Part shown: positions 1-9,492 of the stretch, one piece after another
How the letters are laid out: every line of letters begins with the position of its first letter
Position numbering within the stretch: position 1 is the stretch's first letter
From: Carboxylicivirga linearis
GTDB taxonomy: Bacteria; Bacteroidota; Bacteroidia; Bacteroidales; Marinilabiliaceae
Reading direction: 5' to 3'
Assembly (NCBI RefSeq): GCF_018271995.1
Contig: NZ_JAGUCO010000002.1
Span: forward strand, 310,001-374,000
Length of the DNA: 64,000 bases
Position numbers and translations under genes: made by a program
Notes under the pieces: generated by a model
Seen by the model: the letters and a program-made list of their open reading frames with translations, nothing else
Database searches by the model: none
What the model was told of the DNA's origin: nothing

Positions 1-533
1 TATTCATTAATCGAATTGTGAACTCCTTTTGTGAAATCCATTTTCGATATTTCATTCTGTTTCCTGATTAGATTTCCATCCTTATCTTTGATATCACCAC
101 CTAAATGCGATTTTCCGAAAAAAGCTGTTCTATAACCGACTTTCTGCATTATTTCAGCCACTGTTATTTTTCTACCAGCATTAGTATGTTCATGCGGATC
201 AGAGAAAATAGAAGGGCTATTGGTGTTCCATGCTCCGCCGGCACTATACGATCGATAAGGATAGCTTCCTGTTAACATACTAAACCGTGATGGAGCACAT
301 AAGGCGGCAGGTGCATGTGCATCTGTAAAACGAATTCCATCAGCTGCCAATTGATCCAGGTTGGGAGTAGGTAATTTTCCACCGTAACATGCCAAATCAC
401 CGTACCCTATATCATCTGCCAGTATAAATACCACATTGGGTAGTTTATCTGCCTCCTGTCTTTTACCTTGACTACAAGATATCAAACAGTACATTAAGGC
501 GGTAAATGATAATATTTTAATTGCACTAATCAT
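1..533 (-). CDS. Sulfatase lipoprotein (family S1), truncated at window edge
   Basis: N-terminal 177 codons of a formylglycine-dependent sulfatase; the rest lies outside the window. A lipobox places Cys20 at the lipidation site (LISC). The metal-binding Asp pair follows PNVVFILADD (D40, D41). The catalytic motif C-A-P-S-R is at residues 79-83, with Cys79 the residue converted to formylglycine, then LTG. GKSHLGG (K141, H143) matches the second sulfatase signature. The start lies 4 bp from the stop of the upstream glucanase gene, so both should be one transcript. The sulfatase is therefore part of the utilisation locus and should remove sulfate esters from the imported or surface-bound glycan. 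Substrate class cannot be read from this fragment. Confidence 0.93.
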   Translation of the reverse strand, partial: MISAIKILSFTALMYCLISCSQGKRQEADKLPNVVFILADDIGYGDLACYGGKLPTPNLDQLAADGIRFTDAHAPAALCAPSRFSMLTGSYPYRSYSAGGAWNTNSPSIFSDPHEHTNAGRKITVAEIMQKVGYRTAFFGKSHLGGDIKDKDGNLIRKQNEISKMDFTKGVHNSINE

Positions 534-537
534 GTTA

Positions 538-2706
538 TTACAGTTTGTGTATTTTACTAATTGCCTCCTGTATCTCTTTATTCTTCATAAAAAGATTCCA
601 AATCAATCCTGTACGATAATTCTCGATCATCACCGTAACTGGTGCCTGATTCAACCCCATATAAATACCTGCACACCAATTTTCTTCAAGGTTAACTGCA
701 TCTTTAAAGCCGTATTCTCCCCATAAATATTTACCATGATTACGGTACATATTCTTCAAGGCTTCCATTGATTGTTCAGGTGTGTATGGGAATGATGCCA
801 AGGCACCTGTTGGAGCTAATGTTCCATTATCTTTTTCTATTTTGGGTTCAATGGCATTATATCCCCAAGGTCCGTCACTGGCCGTTAAACCCCAGAAAGA
901 ATCATTCATTCCTCTATAATTCTTTGGGTTCACGGAGCAATATCGCCAGTTGATTAAGGCAATGCGTTGGTTATTATCAAAATAATTTGTGTATTTATCG
1001 GTAAATAAATGCGGGTTGAATCCCATGAATGAATAATGTATAAAGAATAAAGGACCGCCATTGCCAACACCCACAGGTAGTTTAACTCCATGATAATAGT
1101 TGCCATTGGTATAGAACGAACCATCGTCTGTATTTCCCCAAGCCTTACGGTATGTAACTGCCAGTTCTTCCTGACTTGCCCAGCCATTATAGTACATATC
1201 TGCAGGAACTGAATGAGTGGGAGATGCAATAGCTAAAAGATAGGTAATCATAGTTTCATTCCAGCCAATTAGTTTATGATTGATAACCCAACCTTTATCC
1301 GGCGACCAATGCCAGGTTAGGTATTTATTTTCTTTTTCACGATCATACCAATCCCATTCTACATCTTCCCATAATGAAGTTATGTTGCTTCGTATTTCAG
1401 TTTCATCATTAGTGTCTTTGGTAAAATATTGTCGGGCTGCCAACAATCCCTGAAACAGAAAAGATGTTTCAACCAAATCGCCTCCGTTATCTCGCTCTCC
1501 AAAGAAGGGTTCTACTTTACCTGTGGGGCCATCAATAAAATGCGAAACAGCTCCATGAAATTTATCGCACTCACTAAGAAAACGAGTAATTGTTAGCATA
1601 CGGTCAACTGCTTCTGTGCGGGTTATAAAACCTCTTTCAGCGCCTACAATCAAGGCCATTATTCCGAAGCCCGATGCACCTGTTGCAATCATATTTTTTC
1701 GACCAGGAATATTCTCCAATGCCAAACCACTATTGGGCTCTGCTGCTTCCCAATAATATCGAAAAGAAGCTTCCTGAACCATATCCAACAATTCTTCATC
1801 AGATAACATTCGTGTATCTGCCTTTATTGATTTCGATAATTCACTTTCGTTATATTGATAATCAACCAGACTAATTTTATAATAAAAGGATTTACCGGGA
1901 TCATTGGTAAAATCTGAATACCTTTTATAAAAGGTTCGTTGTGTACCAACAGGTTCAAAATTCTCATTATCCTCAGATCGATAGATTTTCACATACTTTA
2001 CAGCAGGATCGTCAATCCAATCCCAAATAACATCAACATGTTGCTCGTAACCTTTAACATGAATGTCTGATGGCAATCCAAGCATCCTTTCAGCTACATC
2101 CGGAAGTAATTCTAGTTGATCAATAAACACTTTGCCTTCGCCATTCTCGTTGCTATTTGAAAATACTATTTTATTAGGAATCTTGCCTTTAAATCCAAAG
2201 TCTTCCAGTGGAATTTTTACGAATTGCCATCCATTCTTTTCTTTATTTGTGATGTATGTTGCTATTTGAAGAGCATCAGAATATTCATCAGGTATTGAGT
2301 TCTTCGTCTTCTTAACTGTTTGCTGAATGCAAAGAGCTATTTTAGGTAAAATGTCTTTTCTCGTCTCGCCCATTTTCATCCAGAATGATACATAACGAGA
2401 AGATTTAAAAAAGTCATTACCTCTGATGTTTTCGAATAGTATACCAGCCTTCCATACGCCACTGCCATTATAATAAGCGAGCTCCAGTGAATTTGGAGGA
2501 GTGAAAAAATGATCTTCACTGGTTAATAATTTCCCTCTTCTGTTTTTAACGTAGCTATTTTGCGAATACTGAACTTCAGAAAAGAAATATTCACCTATCA
2601 GTGGACTGTTATCAAAAAACACACAATCAAATTCCCTTTCTGAATTCTGTGACTTTAATATACAAACACTTATCAATGAAAAAATGAATACAAATAAATA
2701 TTTCAT
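538..2706 (-). CDS. GH144-like glucanase with N-terminal binding and Fn3 modules
   Basis: A 722-residue exported protein with a cleavable signal (about 1-20, ending KSQ). Residues about 25-205 look like a carbohydrate-binding jelly roll; about 210-295 are fibronectin type III-like; about 300-722 form the Glycoamylase domain found in GH144 endo-beta-1,2-glucanases. Conserved family strings here are DNGGDLVETSFLFQGLL, TSLWEDVEWDWY and FPYTPEQSMEALK, all shared with the next two genes. Known for the family: GH144 enzymes cleave beta-1,2-glucan to short sophoro-oligosaccharides. Which acids are catalytic was not assigned. It is the only one of the three paralogues without a clear lipobox, so it may be periplasmic or secreted. 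Glucan specificity is inferred. Confidence 0.85.
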   Translation of the reverse strand: MKYLFVFIFSLISVCILKSQNSEREFDCVFFDNSPLIGEYFFSEVQYSQNSYVKNRRGKLLTSEDHFFTPPNSLELAYYNGSGVWKAGILFENIRGNDFFKSSRYVSFWMKMGETRKDILPKIALCIQQTVKKTKNSIPDEYSDALQIATYITNKEKNGWQFVKIPLEDFGFKGKIPNKIVFSNSNENGEGKVFIDQLELLPDVAERMLGLPSDIHVKGYEQHVDVIWDWIDDPAVKYVKIYRSEDNENFEPVGTQRTFYKRYSDFTNDPGKSFYYKISLVDYQYNESELSKSIKADTRMLSDEELLDMVQEASFRYYWEAAEPNSGLALENIPGRKNMIATGASGFGIMALIVGAERGFITRTEAVDRMLTITRFLSECDKFHGAVSHFIDGPTGKVEPFFGERDNGGDLVETSFLFQGLLAARQYFTKDTNDETEIRSNITSLWEDVEWDWYDREKENKYLTWHWSPDKGWVINHKLIGWNETMITYLLAIASPTHSVPADMYYNGWASQEELAVTYRKAWGNTDDGSFYTNGNYYHGVKLPVGVGNGGPLFFIHYSFMGFNPHLFTDKYTNYFDNNQRIALINWRYCSVNPKNYRGMNDSFWGLTASDGPWGYNAIEPKIEKDNGTLAPTGALASFPYTPEQSMEALKNMYRNHGKYLWGEYGFKDAVNLEENWCAGIYMGLNQAPVTVMIENYRTGLIWNLFMKNKEIQEAISKIHKL

Positions 2707-2734
2707 TCTTAAAGATTTAAGATCGGTTATTTAT

Positions 2735-4108
2735 TTAATCAATAGTAAAATCCAGCTTTTTAAGACCACTCTGAACATCTTTATTTCTCATAAATAATTT
2801 CCATAATAAACCACTTCTGTAATTCTCAATCATAACCGGAATGGGCCCTTGATCGATGGCTAAATAACGTGGTAGGTACCAATCTGCTGACTGACTATAA
2901 GCATCGTATGGTCCATAGCTACCAACTAATGAATCAGCTTCGATATACAGATAGCGAAGGAACTGCATCGACTCCATGGGGGTATAAGGAAATGAACTCA
3001 AAGCAGCTGTTGGTGAAATTACACCTAAATCAGCTTCACCCGGATGATGCCCTGCATAACCATTCATTGAATAACTTGATGTTAATCCCCATTGATCGGG
3101 TCCGTAACCTTTAAAACCTTTAGGATTATCAAGACAGTATTTATAATGAATCTTTGCATGATTTGATACCAGTGTCCAGTAATCAGCATATTTGTCTTTT
3201 AAGCCGTATGGATTTAATCCCAGATACGAATAGTGAGCCCAAAACAAAGGACCTATTGGATCATCGCTATGCTCGTAATAATTTAAGACAGTTGGTAACT
3301 CGTAGTAAACAGTGTCGTTAGTGATGGCTCCGTTTACTGTCCAACCCTGATGATAAACTGCTGGATTAATGGGATGAGTGGGTGAAGAAGCTGCCAGAAT
3401 ATACATGATCAAACACTCGTTATAACCTCCTACTGGAAAGTTCATTTCCCAACCATAAGTAGGCGACCAATGCCAATACAAAACATTTTCTCCGCCTTTT
3501 GTATACCAATCCCACTCTACTTCTTCCCATAGTTGATTGATATCGGCAACTAATTGTTGTTCCTGCTCATTGCCTCCTTTAAAATATTCAGCAACCGTTA
3601 ATAGTCCTTGAATCATAAATGCAGTTTCAACCAGGTCTCCACCATTATCCTTCTTGCCAAAAGGAGCCACTTTTCCGGTTTTACCATTTAGCCAATGTGG
3701 CCAGGCCCCATGAAAGCGATCCGCATCACCTAAAAAAGCAACAATCTGCTGATATCTGTTTAAGGCTTCAGGTCGGGTAATAAAACCTCTCTCTACTCCT
3801 ACTAAAATGGCCATCACACCAAAGCCAGAGCCTCCTAATGTCACCACATCCTGATCGTTTTGAGGGTACACATCATCCATATGAATTCGCTCCCTTGCCA
3901 TACCTGAGTTGGATTCTGCTCCTTTCCAGAAATACTGAAACGTTTGATACTGAACCGTATCTAACAAGGCTTCATCGGTCCACTGTTTATTATTTACTTC
4001 AGTTACTGAATCTGCTTTTTTTGAGGAATTCCCGCAATTGATAAATACTAATATCAGTAATGAGTAAATTGATATATATAGAATCTTTGAGTAAGCACGA
4101 CTTTTCAT
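2735..4108 (-). CDS. GH144-like glucanase lipoprotein (single domain)
   Basis: A 457-residue lipoprotein (VFINC, Cys25) consisting almost only of the Glycoamylase/GH144-type alpha/alpha-barrel. It carries FHGAWPHWLNGKTGKV, DNGGDLVETAFMIQGLL, QLWEEVEWDWY and FPYTPMESMQFLR. It sits 28 bp downstream of the preceding gene's end on the same strand and is clearly paralogous to its two neighbours. As the smallest of the three it is close to the catalytic core. Role inferred: periplasmic or surface hydrolysis of a beta-linked glucan imported by the adjacent SusCD pair. No GH3 beta-glucosidase that would finish the job is present in the window. Confidence 0.85.
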   Translation of the reverse strand: MKSRAYSKILYISIYSLLILVFINCGNSSKKADSVTEVNNKQWTDEALLDTVQYQTFQYFWKGAESNSGMARERIHMDDVYPQNDQDVVTLGGSGFGVMAILVGVERGFITRPEALNRYQQIVAFLGDADRFHGAWPHWLNGKTGKVAPFGKKDNGGDLVETAFMIQGLLTVAEYFKGGNEQEQQLVADINQLWEEVEWDWYTKGGENVLYWHWSPTYGWEMNFPVGGYNECLIMYILAASSPTHPINPAVYHQGWTVNGAITNDTVYYELPTVLNYYEHSDDPIGPLFWAHYSYLGLNPYGLKDKYADYWTLVSNHAKIHYKYCLDNPKGFKGYGPDQWGLTSSYSMNGYAGHHPGEADLGVISPTAALSSFPYTPMESMQFLRYLYIEADSLVGSYGPYDAYSQSADWYLPRYLAIDQGPIPVMIENYRSGLLWKLFMRNKDVQSGLKKLDFTID

Positions 4109-4141
4109 CTTGATTATATTTAAAGATTTCTGATTAAGGTT

Positions 4142-6103
4142 TTAATAACTAAAACCCAACTTATTCAACCCGGCTTGCACCTCTGTATCCTGCATAAATA
4201 AATCCCATAGCAAAGCCGTTCGGTGGTTTTCGAGCATTACAATAATTGGTCCCTGGTCGATTGCCAGAAAAGAACTGGCGGTCCATTGTTCGGTAATATT
4301 AAAAGCATCATAAAAACCGTATTCACCCCACAATTTGTCGCCGAGGATGTAATAAAAGTGCTTTAATGCCGCCATCGACTCATCGGGTGTATAAGGGAAG
4401 GAAGACAAAGCAGCTGTTGGCGTAATAACTCCAAGGTCGTTGGTTGGCGAATGAGCGGAATAACCTTCGTGATTATCACTGGCTGTTAATCCCCAACACT
4501 CTTCGTTATAACCCACATATTTACCCGGATTATCAATGCAATAACCACGGTTTATTAAGGTATGTGCTTTCGCTTGCTCCCAGTAACTGGCGTATTGATC
4601 CGATAGATTTCTTGGATCTAAACAAAGAAATGAATAATGTTCAAAAAATAAAGGACCTCCATAAGCATTACCTAACGGTAAAGTAACATTGTAATAGCTA
4701 TTGCCATTAATCATGTTTCCATTTCGGGCCCAGCCCTCGTCATACACATTTTTAGTAATGGTATGAGTGGGTGATGATGCTGCTAAAACATATACAATCA
4801 GGGCCTCATTCCACCCTCTTACTTTCATATTTTTTTCAAAGCCATAGTTGGGTGACCAATGCCAGGTGATAGAATTCTCACCTTGAGTGTACCAATCCCA
4901 CTCCACTTCTTCCCACAAAGTGGTAATTTTATCTATTATACTTTTTTCAACGGCATCACTACTGTTCAGGTATCTCCGAACCGCTAATAATCCCTGAATC
5001 ATAAAAGCTGTTTCTACTATATCCCCTCCGTCATCATTAGAGCTAAATGGATTTGTTTCTCCGGTTACTCCGTTCATCCAATGAGGCCATACACCATGCC
5101 AACGATCAGCCGTTGATAGAAAATTCACAACCTTTCCAAGTCTTTCCACTCCTTCGGATCGCGTTATAAAACCTCGTTCAATCCCTACCAAAATTGACAT
5201 CACACCAAATCCTGATCCTCCAATTGTTACATTATCATTAGAGGTATTTCGTTCTCTTATCAGACCTGATGTTGGATGTGCAAAATCCCAGAAGTATTTA
5301 AAAGTTTGTTCCTGTACCTTTGTTAAAAGCTCCTCATCGGTAATTTCCGGAAATTTATATGTAGGATCGATAGCTGTATAAAAATCTAGGTTTAAACCTT
5401 CAAATGGACGATCTATACGGTTTTCAAGCGTAGATAAAATGTTGAATGAGTATTTTGTATATCCTTCCAATTCATTGTTAACTTCAAATGAAATAACATT
5501 TTCACTGGATTGAGTTAAAGTATAACCAACGCTTGAACCATTGCTTTTAAATGTTGAATAATCATTAATGTCGTCGACACTAACAGGTGAATCGAAGTGC
5601 AGTTCCATGGTGGTAGTCCTGTCCACATCCATTATTCTGGAAGATGGATTAACTTCAGAACCATTCACTAAAATTGTTTCTAATACTAGTGGGCTTGTTA
5701 ATGTAGTAAAAGTGTAGGTAACTTCTTCAAATTCCTCTTGCTCTGCACCTATTAATCCATCACTTATAATTAATTGATAAGTATGGTTCTGATTCAATTC
5801 ATTGTGATTGAGTTTAATCAACTGGTTTGAATTGAAATAGCTATAAGTGACTATAACCTCCTGATTGTTTTCATCCCATAAGGAAATACTTTCTTCGGCG
5901 GATGCTATATCAACAGGCTTATTAAAGCGTATATCAATGGCTTCATCAATTGGTAAATTTTCAGTTGTTGTTGAAGATGAAAGTTCTGTATCTCCAATAT
6001 AAACATAGTTTATTGCAAGTTTATCCTTTGGACTCTCAGGACCAGAAGAATCTTTACAGGCAAAGAAAGCAATGATTATAAATGATAGAATCAAATATTT
6101 CAT
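4142..6103 (-). CDS. GH144-like glucanase lipoprotein with two N-terminal Ig-like domains
   Basis: A 653-residue lipoprotein (FFAC, Cys16). Residues about 25-235 contain two Ig-like domains of the Big_5 type (IDIRFNKPVDIASAEESI and MELHFDSPVSVDDINDY begin equivalent strands), probably spacers that hold the enzyme off the membrane. Residues about 240-653 are the Glycoamylase domain with DRWHGVWPHWMNGVTGET, DDGGDIVETAFMIQGLL and TLWEEVEWDWY. The DN dipeptide before GGD in the paralogues is DD here. It is the first enzyme gene after the SusCD-binding protein block and is separated from it by a hairpin. Surface display is inferred from the lipoprotein signal plus long spacer. Confidence 0.85.
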   Translation of the reverse strand: MKYLILSFIIIAFFACKDSSGPESPKDKLAINYVYIGDTELSSSTTTENLPIDEAIDIRFNKPVDIASAEESISLWDENNQEVIVTYSYFNSNQLIKLNHNELNQNHTYQLIISDGLIGAEQEEFEEVTYTFTTLTSPLVLETILVNGSEVNPSSRIMDVDRTTTMELHFDSPVSVDDINDYSTFKSNGSSVGYTLTQSSENVISFEVNNELEGYTKYSFNILSTLENRIDRPFEGLNLDFYTAIDPTYKFPEITDEELLTKVQEQTFKYFWDFAHPTSGLIRERNTSNDNVTIGGSGFGVMSILVGIERGFITRSEGVERLGKVVNFLSTADRWHGVWPHWMNGVTGETNPFSSNDDGGDIVETAFMIQGLLAVRRYLNSSDAVEKSIIDKITTLWEEVEWDWYTQGENSITWHWSPNYGFEKNMKVRGWNEALIVYVLAASSPTHTITKNVYDEGWARNGNMINGNSYYNVTLPLGNAYGGPLFFEHYSFLCLDPRNLSDQYASYWEQAKAHTLINRGYCIDNPGKYVGYNEECWGLTASDNHEGYSAHSPTNDLGVITPTAALSSFPYTPDESMAALKHFYYILGDKLWGEYGFYDAFNITEQWTASSFLAIDQGPIIVMLENHRTALLWDLFMQDTEVQAGLNKLGFSY

Positions 6104-6144
6104 GGATCAGTTTTTAAGGAAAGTTTTAAGGGCGTACAATTTTA

Positions 6145-6178
6145 AATGACCCGCTACCCTATGATAACGGGTCATTTA
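6145..6178 (-). repeat. Intra-locus stem-loop between binding-protein and enzyme genes
   Basis: AAATGACCCG at 6145-6154 is perfectly complementary to CGGGTCATTT at 6169-6178, a 10 bp stem with a 14 nt loop. In the direction of transcription there is no U-run after the stem, so it is not a canonical terminator. It lies between the stop of the LamG lipoprotein and the start of the first glucanase, where an mRNA-stabilising or processing stem would give more SusCD and binding protein than enzyme. Confidence 0.7.
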
Positions 6179-6197
6179 TTGATGTTCATCTTAAATA

Positions 6198-7940
6198 TTA
6201 TAAGCCATCGGCGCGTAATATTGTAATCTCTTCGGCTGATAAAGCTTTATTAAACAGATATAATTCATCCATCATACTCTCATCAGAATTATGTCCCCAA
6301 CCATTAAAGCGTGGTGCACCAGACATAATTGAAAGAATATCACACCCCGTCCAATCAATGCCTGTAAAGTCGCCTTGTTTAACTTCTACGCCATCAATAT
6401 ATACACGAGCTTCTGTTGAACTTATTGCAAAAGCCATATGCACCCAATTACCTGTTGTAGGATCAACATCAGCTGCAGCAGCACCATCAAACCATGAATC
6501 GGCAGTTCCATTACCTGCATTAAGCTTAAATCGTTGCATATCACCACTTGCCTCACGGAAGAATCGGAAACCACTGGTGCGGTTGTTTTGTGCATCAGGA
6601 TTATCAACATCTTCTGGTCCCATGGTTAGGATACCGGCTCTATCGGGCGTTGCATTTATATTAACCCAAAAACTGGCACTAAACTCAGAATCCTGCACAT
6701 CAATATCATCTGTTGAGAATGTTAAATAAGAATCAGCTGCTCCTACATATGCATCCCCCTTAACGCCTGTTCCATAATCAAATGAAGGGGCTCCCACAAC
6801 GGTTGCTTCAGCGCCTGAGATCATATCTTCGTAATCACCATCAAAATCCATGTAGAAAGTTGCTTGCTCCTTCAACATAATGGTGTGGATTTCGTCTTGC
6901 GTTAATGCTTTATTAAATATGCGTAGTTCATCCATTGCACTGGCATCAGATAAATGATTCCACCCTGTCCAATTCGGAGCACCTGACATAATAGCTATTT
7001 CAGCACAATCCGTCCAGTCAATACCATCAAAACTACCTTGCTTAACTACTTCTCCATTAATATAAACAACACCTTCGGTTCCTGAGATAGAGAATGCAAA
7101 GTGATTCCATTCACCAGTATTTGGTTCTACATCGGCAGCGTCAGCTCCATCAAACCAAGTGTCGGAGGTACCATTACCCGCATTTAATTTAAATCGCTGC
7201 ATATCACCACTTGCCTCACGGAAGAATCGGAAACCTTTTGATCTGTCATTATTATTATCAGATGGTGGAGTTACCACTAGTATTCCGGCTCTATCCATAG
7301 AGTTATCTACTTTCATCCAGAAACTCGCACTTAGTTCAGTTGCACCACCTAATATCGATATAGGGAAAGTTAAATATGAATCGGCAGCTCCCTGGTAAGC
7401 AGTTCCTCCCTGAATTCCATCAGTATAACCTGGCATACCTACAGAAGTAGCTAATTCCAATGTGTTCATTTCTCTAAACTCATTGTTAAAAGGCATGTAG
7501 AAAACCTCTCCTTCATATTCAGGCACATAAGGTGGTGATTTGGCAAAGTTTACATCCACGGTAGTTGTCTGACCTTCCAGGTCGATAGCCTCAACAGACA
7601 GAATATGATTGCCTGTTGTTACTTCATTATATTCAAACGTTTCGGTAAAAACACGATAATCTTTAAAATCGGAATAACTTACTATTTCTGTTCCATTAAG
7701 TTTCAGTGCCACTGACTGAATTTCTATATCATCCCTTACTTCAAAATCGAAGGTAATACTAGCTATTGCAGCATTGGTTTGAAGTTCATATCCTTCAGGA
7801 GGAAAATTAACAGTTACTTCCGGAGCTGATTCATCGTCTCCTGGATCCACCTTTGATATATCATCAATGAACCCGTCTTTACAAGCATTAACAACCAAAA
7901 GGGTTAATGCAAGAATCATTAATTTAATATATGTTTTCAT
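6198..7940 (-). CDS. Surface glycan-binding lipoprotein with two LamG-like domains
   Basis: A 580-residue lipoprotein (VVNAC, Cys20). An Ig-like domain spans about 40-135. Two concanavalin A-like (LamG/Laminin_G_3) domains follow at about 145-360 and 365-575. The two repeats are very similar, each with an SFW strand, DRAGIL, GFRFFREASGDMQRFKLNAG, WFDGA and a closing MDEL.FNKAL. The gene sits immediately after susD (11 bp gap), the usual place of a third, cell-surface glycan-binding protein (SusE/SusF position). The function is therefore inferred to be ligand capture at the outer membrane. The internal repeat is unusually well conserved at the DNA level. Confidence 0.82.
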   Translation of the reverse strand: MKTYIKLMILALTLLVVNACKDGFIDDISKVDPGDDESAPEVTVNFPPEGYELQTNAAIASITFDFEVRDDIEIQSVALKLNGTEIVSYSDFKDYRVFTETFEYNEVTTGNHILSVEAIDLEGQTTTVDVNFAKSPPYVPEYEGEVFYMPFNNEFREMNTLELATSVGMPGYTDGIQGGTAYQGAADSYLTFPISILGGATELSASFWMKVDNSMDRAGILVVTPPSDNNNDRSKGFRFFREASGDMQRFKLNAGNGTSDTWFDGADAADVEPNTGEWNHFAFSISGTEGVVYINGEVVKQGSFDGIDWTDCAEIAIMSGAPNWTGWNHLSDASAMDELRIFNKALTQDEIHTIMLKEQATFYMDFDGDYEDMISGAEATVVGAPSFDYGTGVKGDAYVGAADSYLTFSTDDIDVQDSEFSASFWVNINATPDRAGILTMGPEDVDNPDAQNNRTSGFRFFREASGDMQRFKLNAGNGTADSWFDGAAAADVDPTTGNWVHMAFAISSTEARVYIDGVEVKQGDFTGIDWTGCDILSIMSGAPRFNGWGHNSDESMMDELYLFNKALSAEEITILRADGL

Positions 7941-7951
7941 ATCGTTTCTTT

Positions 7952-9484
7952 TTAGATTCCGTTACCCAATTGTGGTAATTCTGCCACCTGATCGGCAGGG
8001 AATGGTAAGTAGGCTTTATCCATTGAAAATGTTTTACCTTCATGTGTTAATTCGTCCACCTTTTCGGTTCGAATCATATCATAATAACGTATTCCCCACT
8101 CCATTGCAAGCTCAGCAAATTTTTCATCCAATACGTCATCGGTAGTCACACCAGATAAATCAGTCAGGCCAGCTCTATCACGAACCAGATTAACGGCAGC
8201 ATCAGCGGTTAATGAAATAGATGAATTGGCTCCTCTGGTCAACGCTTCAGCATACATCAAGAGCATTTCAGCATACCTGATAACAATAAAGTTTTTGTTA
8301 CTTCCCTGTGCTGTTCTACCATCTATTAATTCAGTTGAAGGCTGAATATGCTTGCCACTACCAAAGTTTAATCGAGCGTTATTATTAAAAATATCACCTT
8401 CACGATTGGTATTTGAAATCCATTCCGGCAACGCACCATATTCTGTTTGTAATTCTGATATTCCATCCGGAGTAAACACTACACTTGTTTCCAATCGAAC
8501 TGTTTCACCTCTGTCAAGCATAAAGCTTATATATTTCAACGTAGGCTCATAAAACCCCCAACCTGCGCTGGCTCCGGTAACAACAGGTGTCCATCCACCA
8601 ATACCGAAAGGTGCAAATAAGAAAGAAAAACGATCACCTTCACCTTGATTAAAGTCGGAATATTGAAACTCAAGAATGTTTTCATCATTTAACTTTCCGG
8701 CTGTTTTAAATAAATGATAGTAATCATCAGCTAATTCAAACTCACCTGAGTTAATAATCTGTGAAGTAGCATTAGCTACACCCTGATAATCCTTCATTTC
8801 CTGATAAGCTAAAGCCTGAATAGCATAAGCAGTATAAGCTGTCATTCCACCTTTTATATCACTTCGCTTATTGGGGTGTATTTCAGGTAAGTATGGAATG
8901 GCTTCATCCATTTCATCAACAATATACTGCATCACTTCATCCAAAGAACTTACTGGTGTTGTTTGAATATTACTCAACTCATCAATAATGATGCAACCTC
9001 CAAAAGTCCGCGCTATTGTCAAGTATAAATAACCTCTGATTACTTTACATTCGGCAATGTACTGATCGGCCAATGCATCTTTTTCAGCTGCAGGACGATA
9101 TTTTTCAATCTCTTCCATTGCAGTGAATACATTAATAATATCGTTGTAATGCAATTGCCAAACTGAATTTGGATTCCAATGACTGGCCATGTATTTAAAT
9201 TCATCCTGCTCATGCATGGGTACCTGGTCACCAGCTGCATTAACATCATCGCCACGTATGCCTAGCGTAATGGGTTCTTCCCACGAGCGAGTATACAAAC
9301 CGTAATAAGCTCCTAAAACCGGAAGAATCATATTATCACCGATTGAATAATCAACATCGCTGGTGAAAGCTTCATCTTCAAATGGCTCATTCAATTTATC
9401 CTCACAGCTGTAAAGCGATGTTAATATTAATCCACCTATAATAAATGGTGTAATTAATTTATATATCTTATTTACTTTCATCAT
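7952..9484 (-). CDS. susD: SusD-family outer-membrane starch/glycan-binding lipoprotein
   Basis: A 510-residue lipoprotein (LYSC, Cys27) with the TPR-rich RagB/SusD fold: QYIAECKVIRGYLYLTIAR and GGMTAYTAYAIQALAYQEMKDY are typical helical repeats, and the C-terminal NFIVIRYAEMLLMYAEAL and MEWGIRYYDMIR motifs are diagnostic. It lies 8 bp downstream of susC. SusD proteins form the lid of the SusC channel at the cell surface and pass oligosaccharides into it. Start chosen at the first ATG; a second ATG follows directly. Confidence 0.95.
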   Translation of the reverse strand: MMKVNKIYKLITPFIIGGLILTSLYSCEDKLNEPFEDEAFTSDVDYSIGDNMILPVLGAYYGLYTRSWEEPITLGIRGDDVNAAGDQVPMHEQDEFKYMASHWNPNSVWQLHYNDIINVFTAMEEIEKYRPAAEKDALADQYIAECKVIRGYLYLTIARTFGGCIIIDELSNIQTTPVSSLDEVMQYIVDEMDEAIPYLPEIHPNKRSDIKGGMTAYTAYAIQALAYQEMKDYQGVANATSQIINSGEFELADDYYHLFKTAGKLNDENILEFQYSDFNQGEGDRFSFLFAPFGIGGWTPVVTGASAGWGFYEPTLKYISFMLDRGETVRLETSVVFTPDGISELQTEYGALPEWISNTNREGDIFNNNARLNFGSGKHIQPSTELIDGRTAQGSNKNFIVIRYAEMLLMYAEALTRGANSSISLTADAAVNLVRDRAGLTDLSGVTTDDVLDEKFAELAMEWGIRYYDMIRTEKVDELTHEGKTFSMDKAYLPFPADQVAELPQLGNGI

Positions 9485-9492
9485 CGTAGAAT

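Noticed and set aside
6358-6729. 123-codon ORF on the plus strand
   Set aside because: Antisense shadow of the LamG lipoprotein gene; a similar shadow occurs in the second repeat, as expected of duplicated coding sequence.
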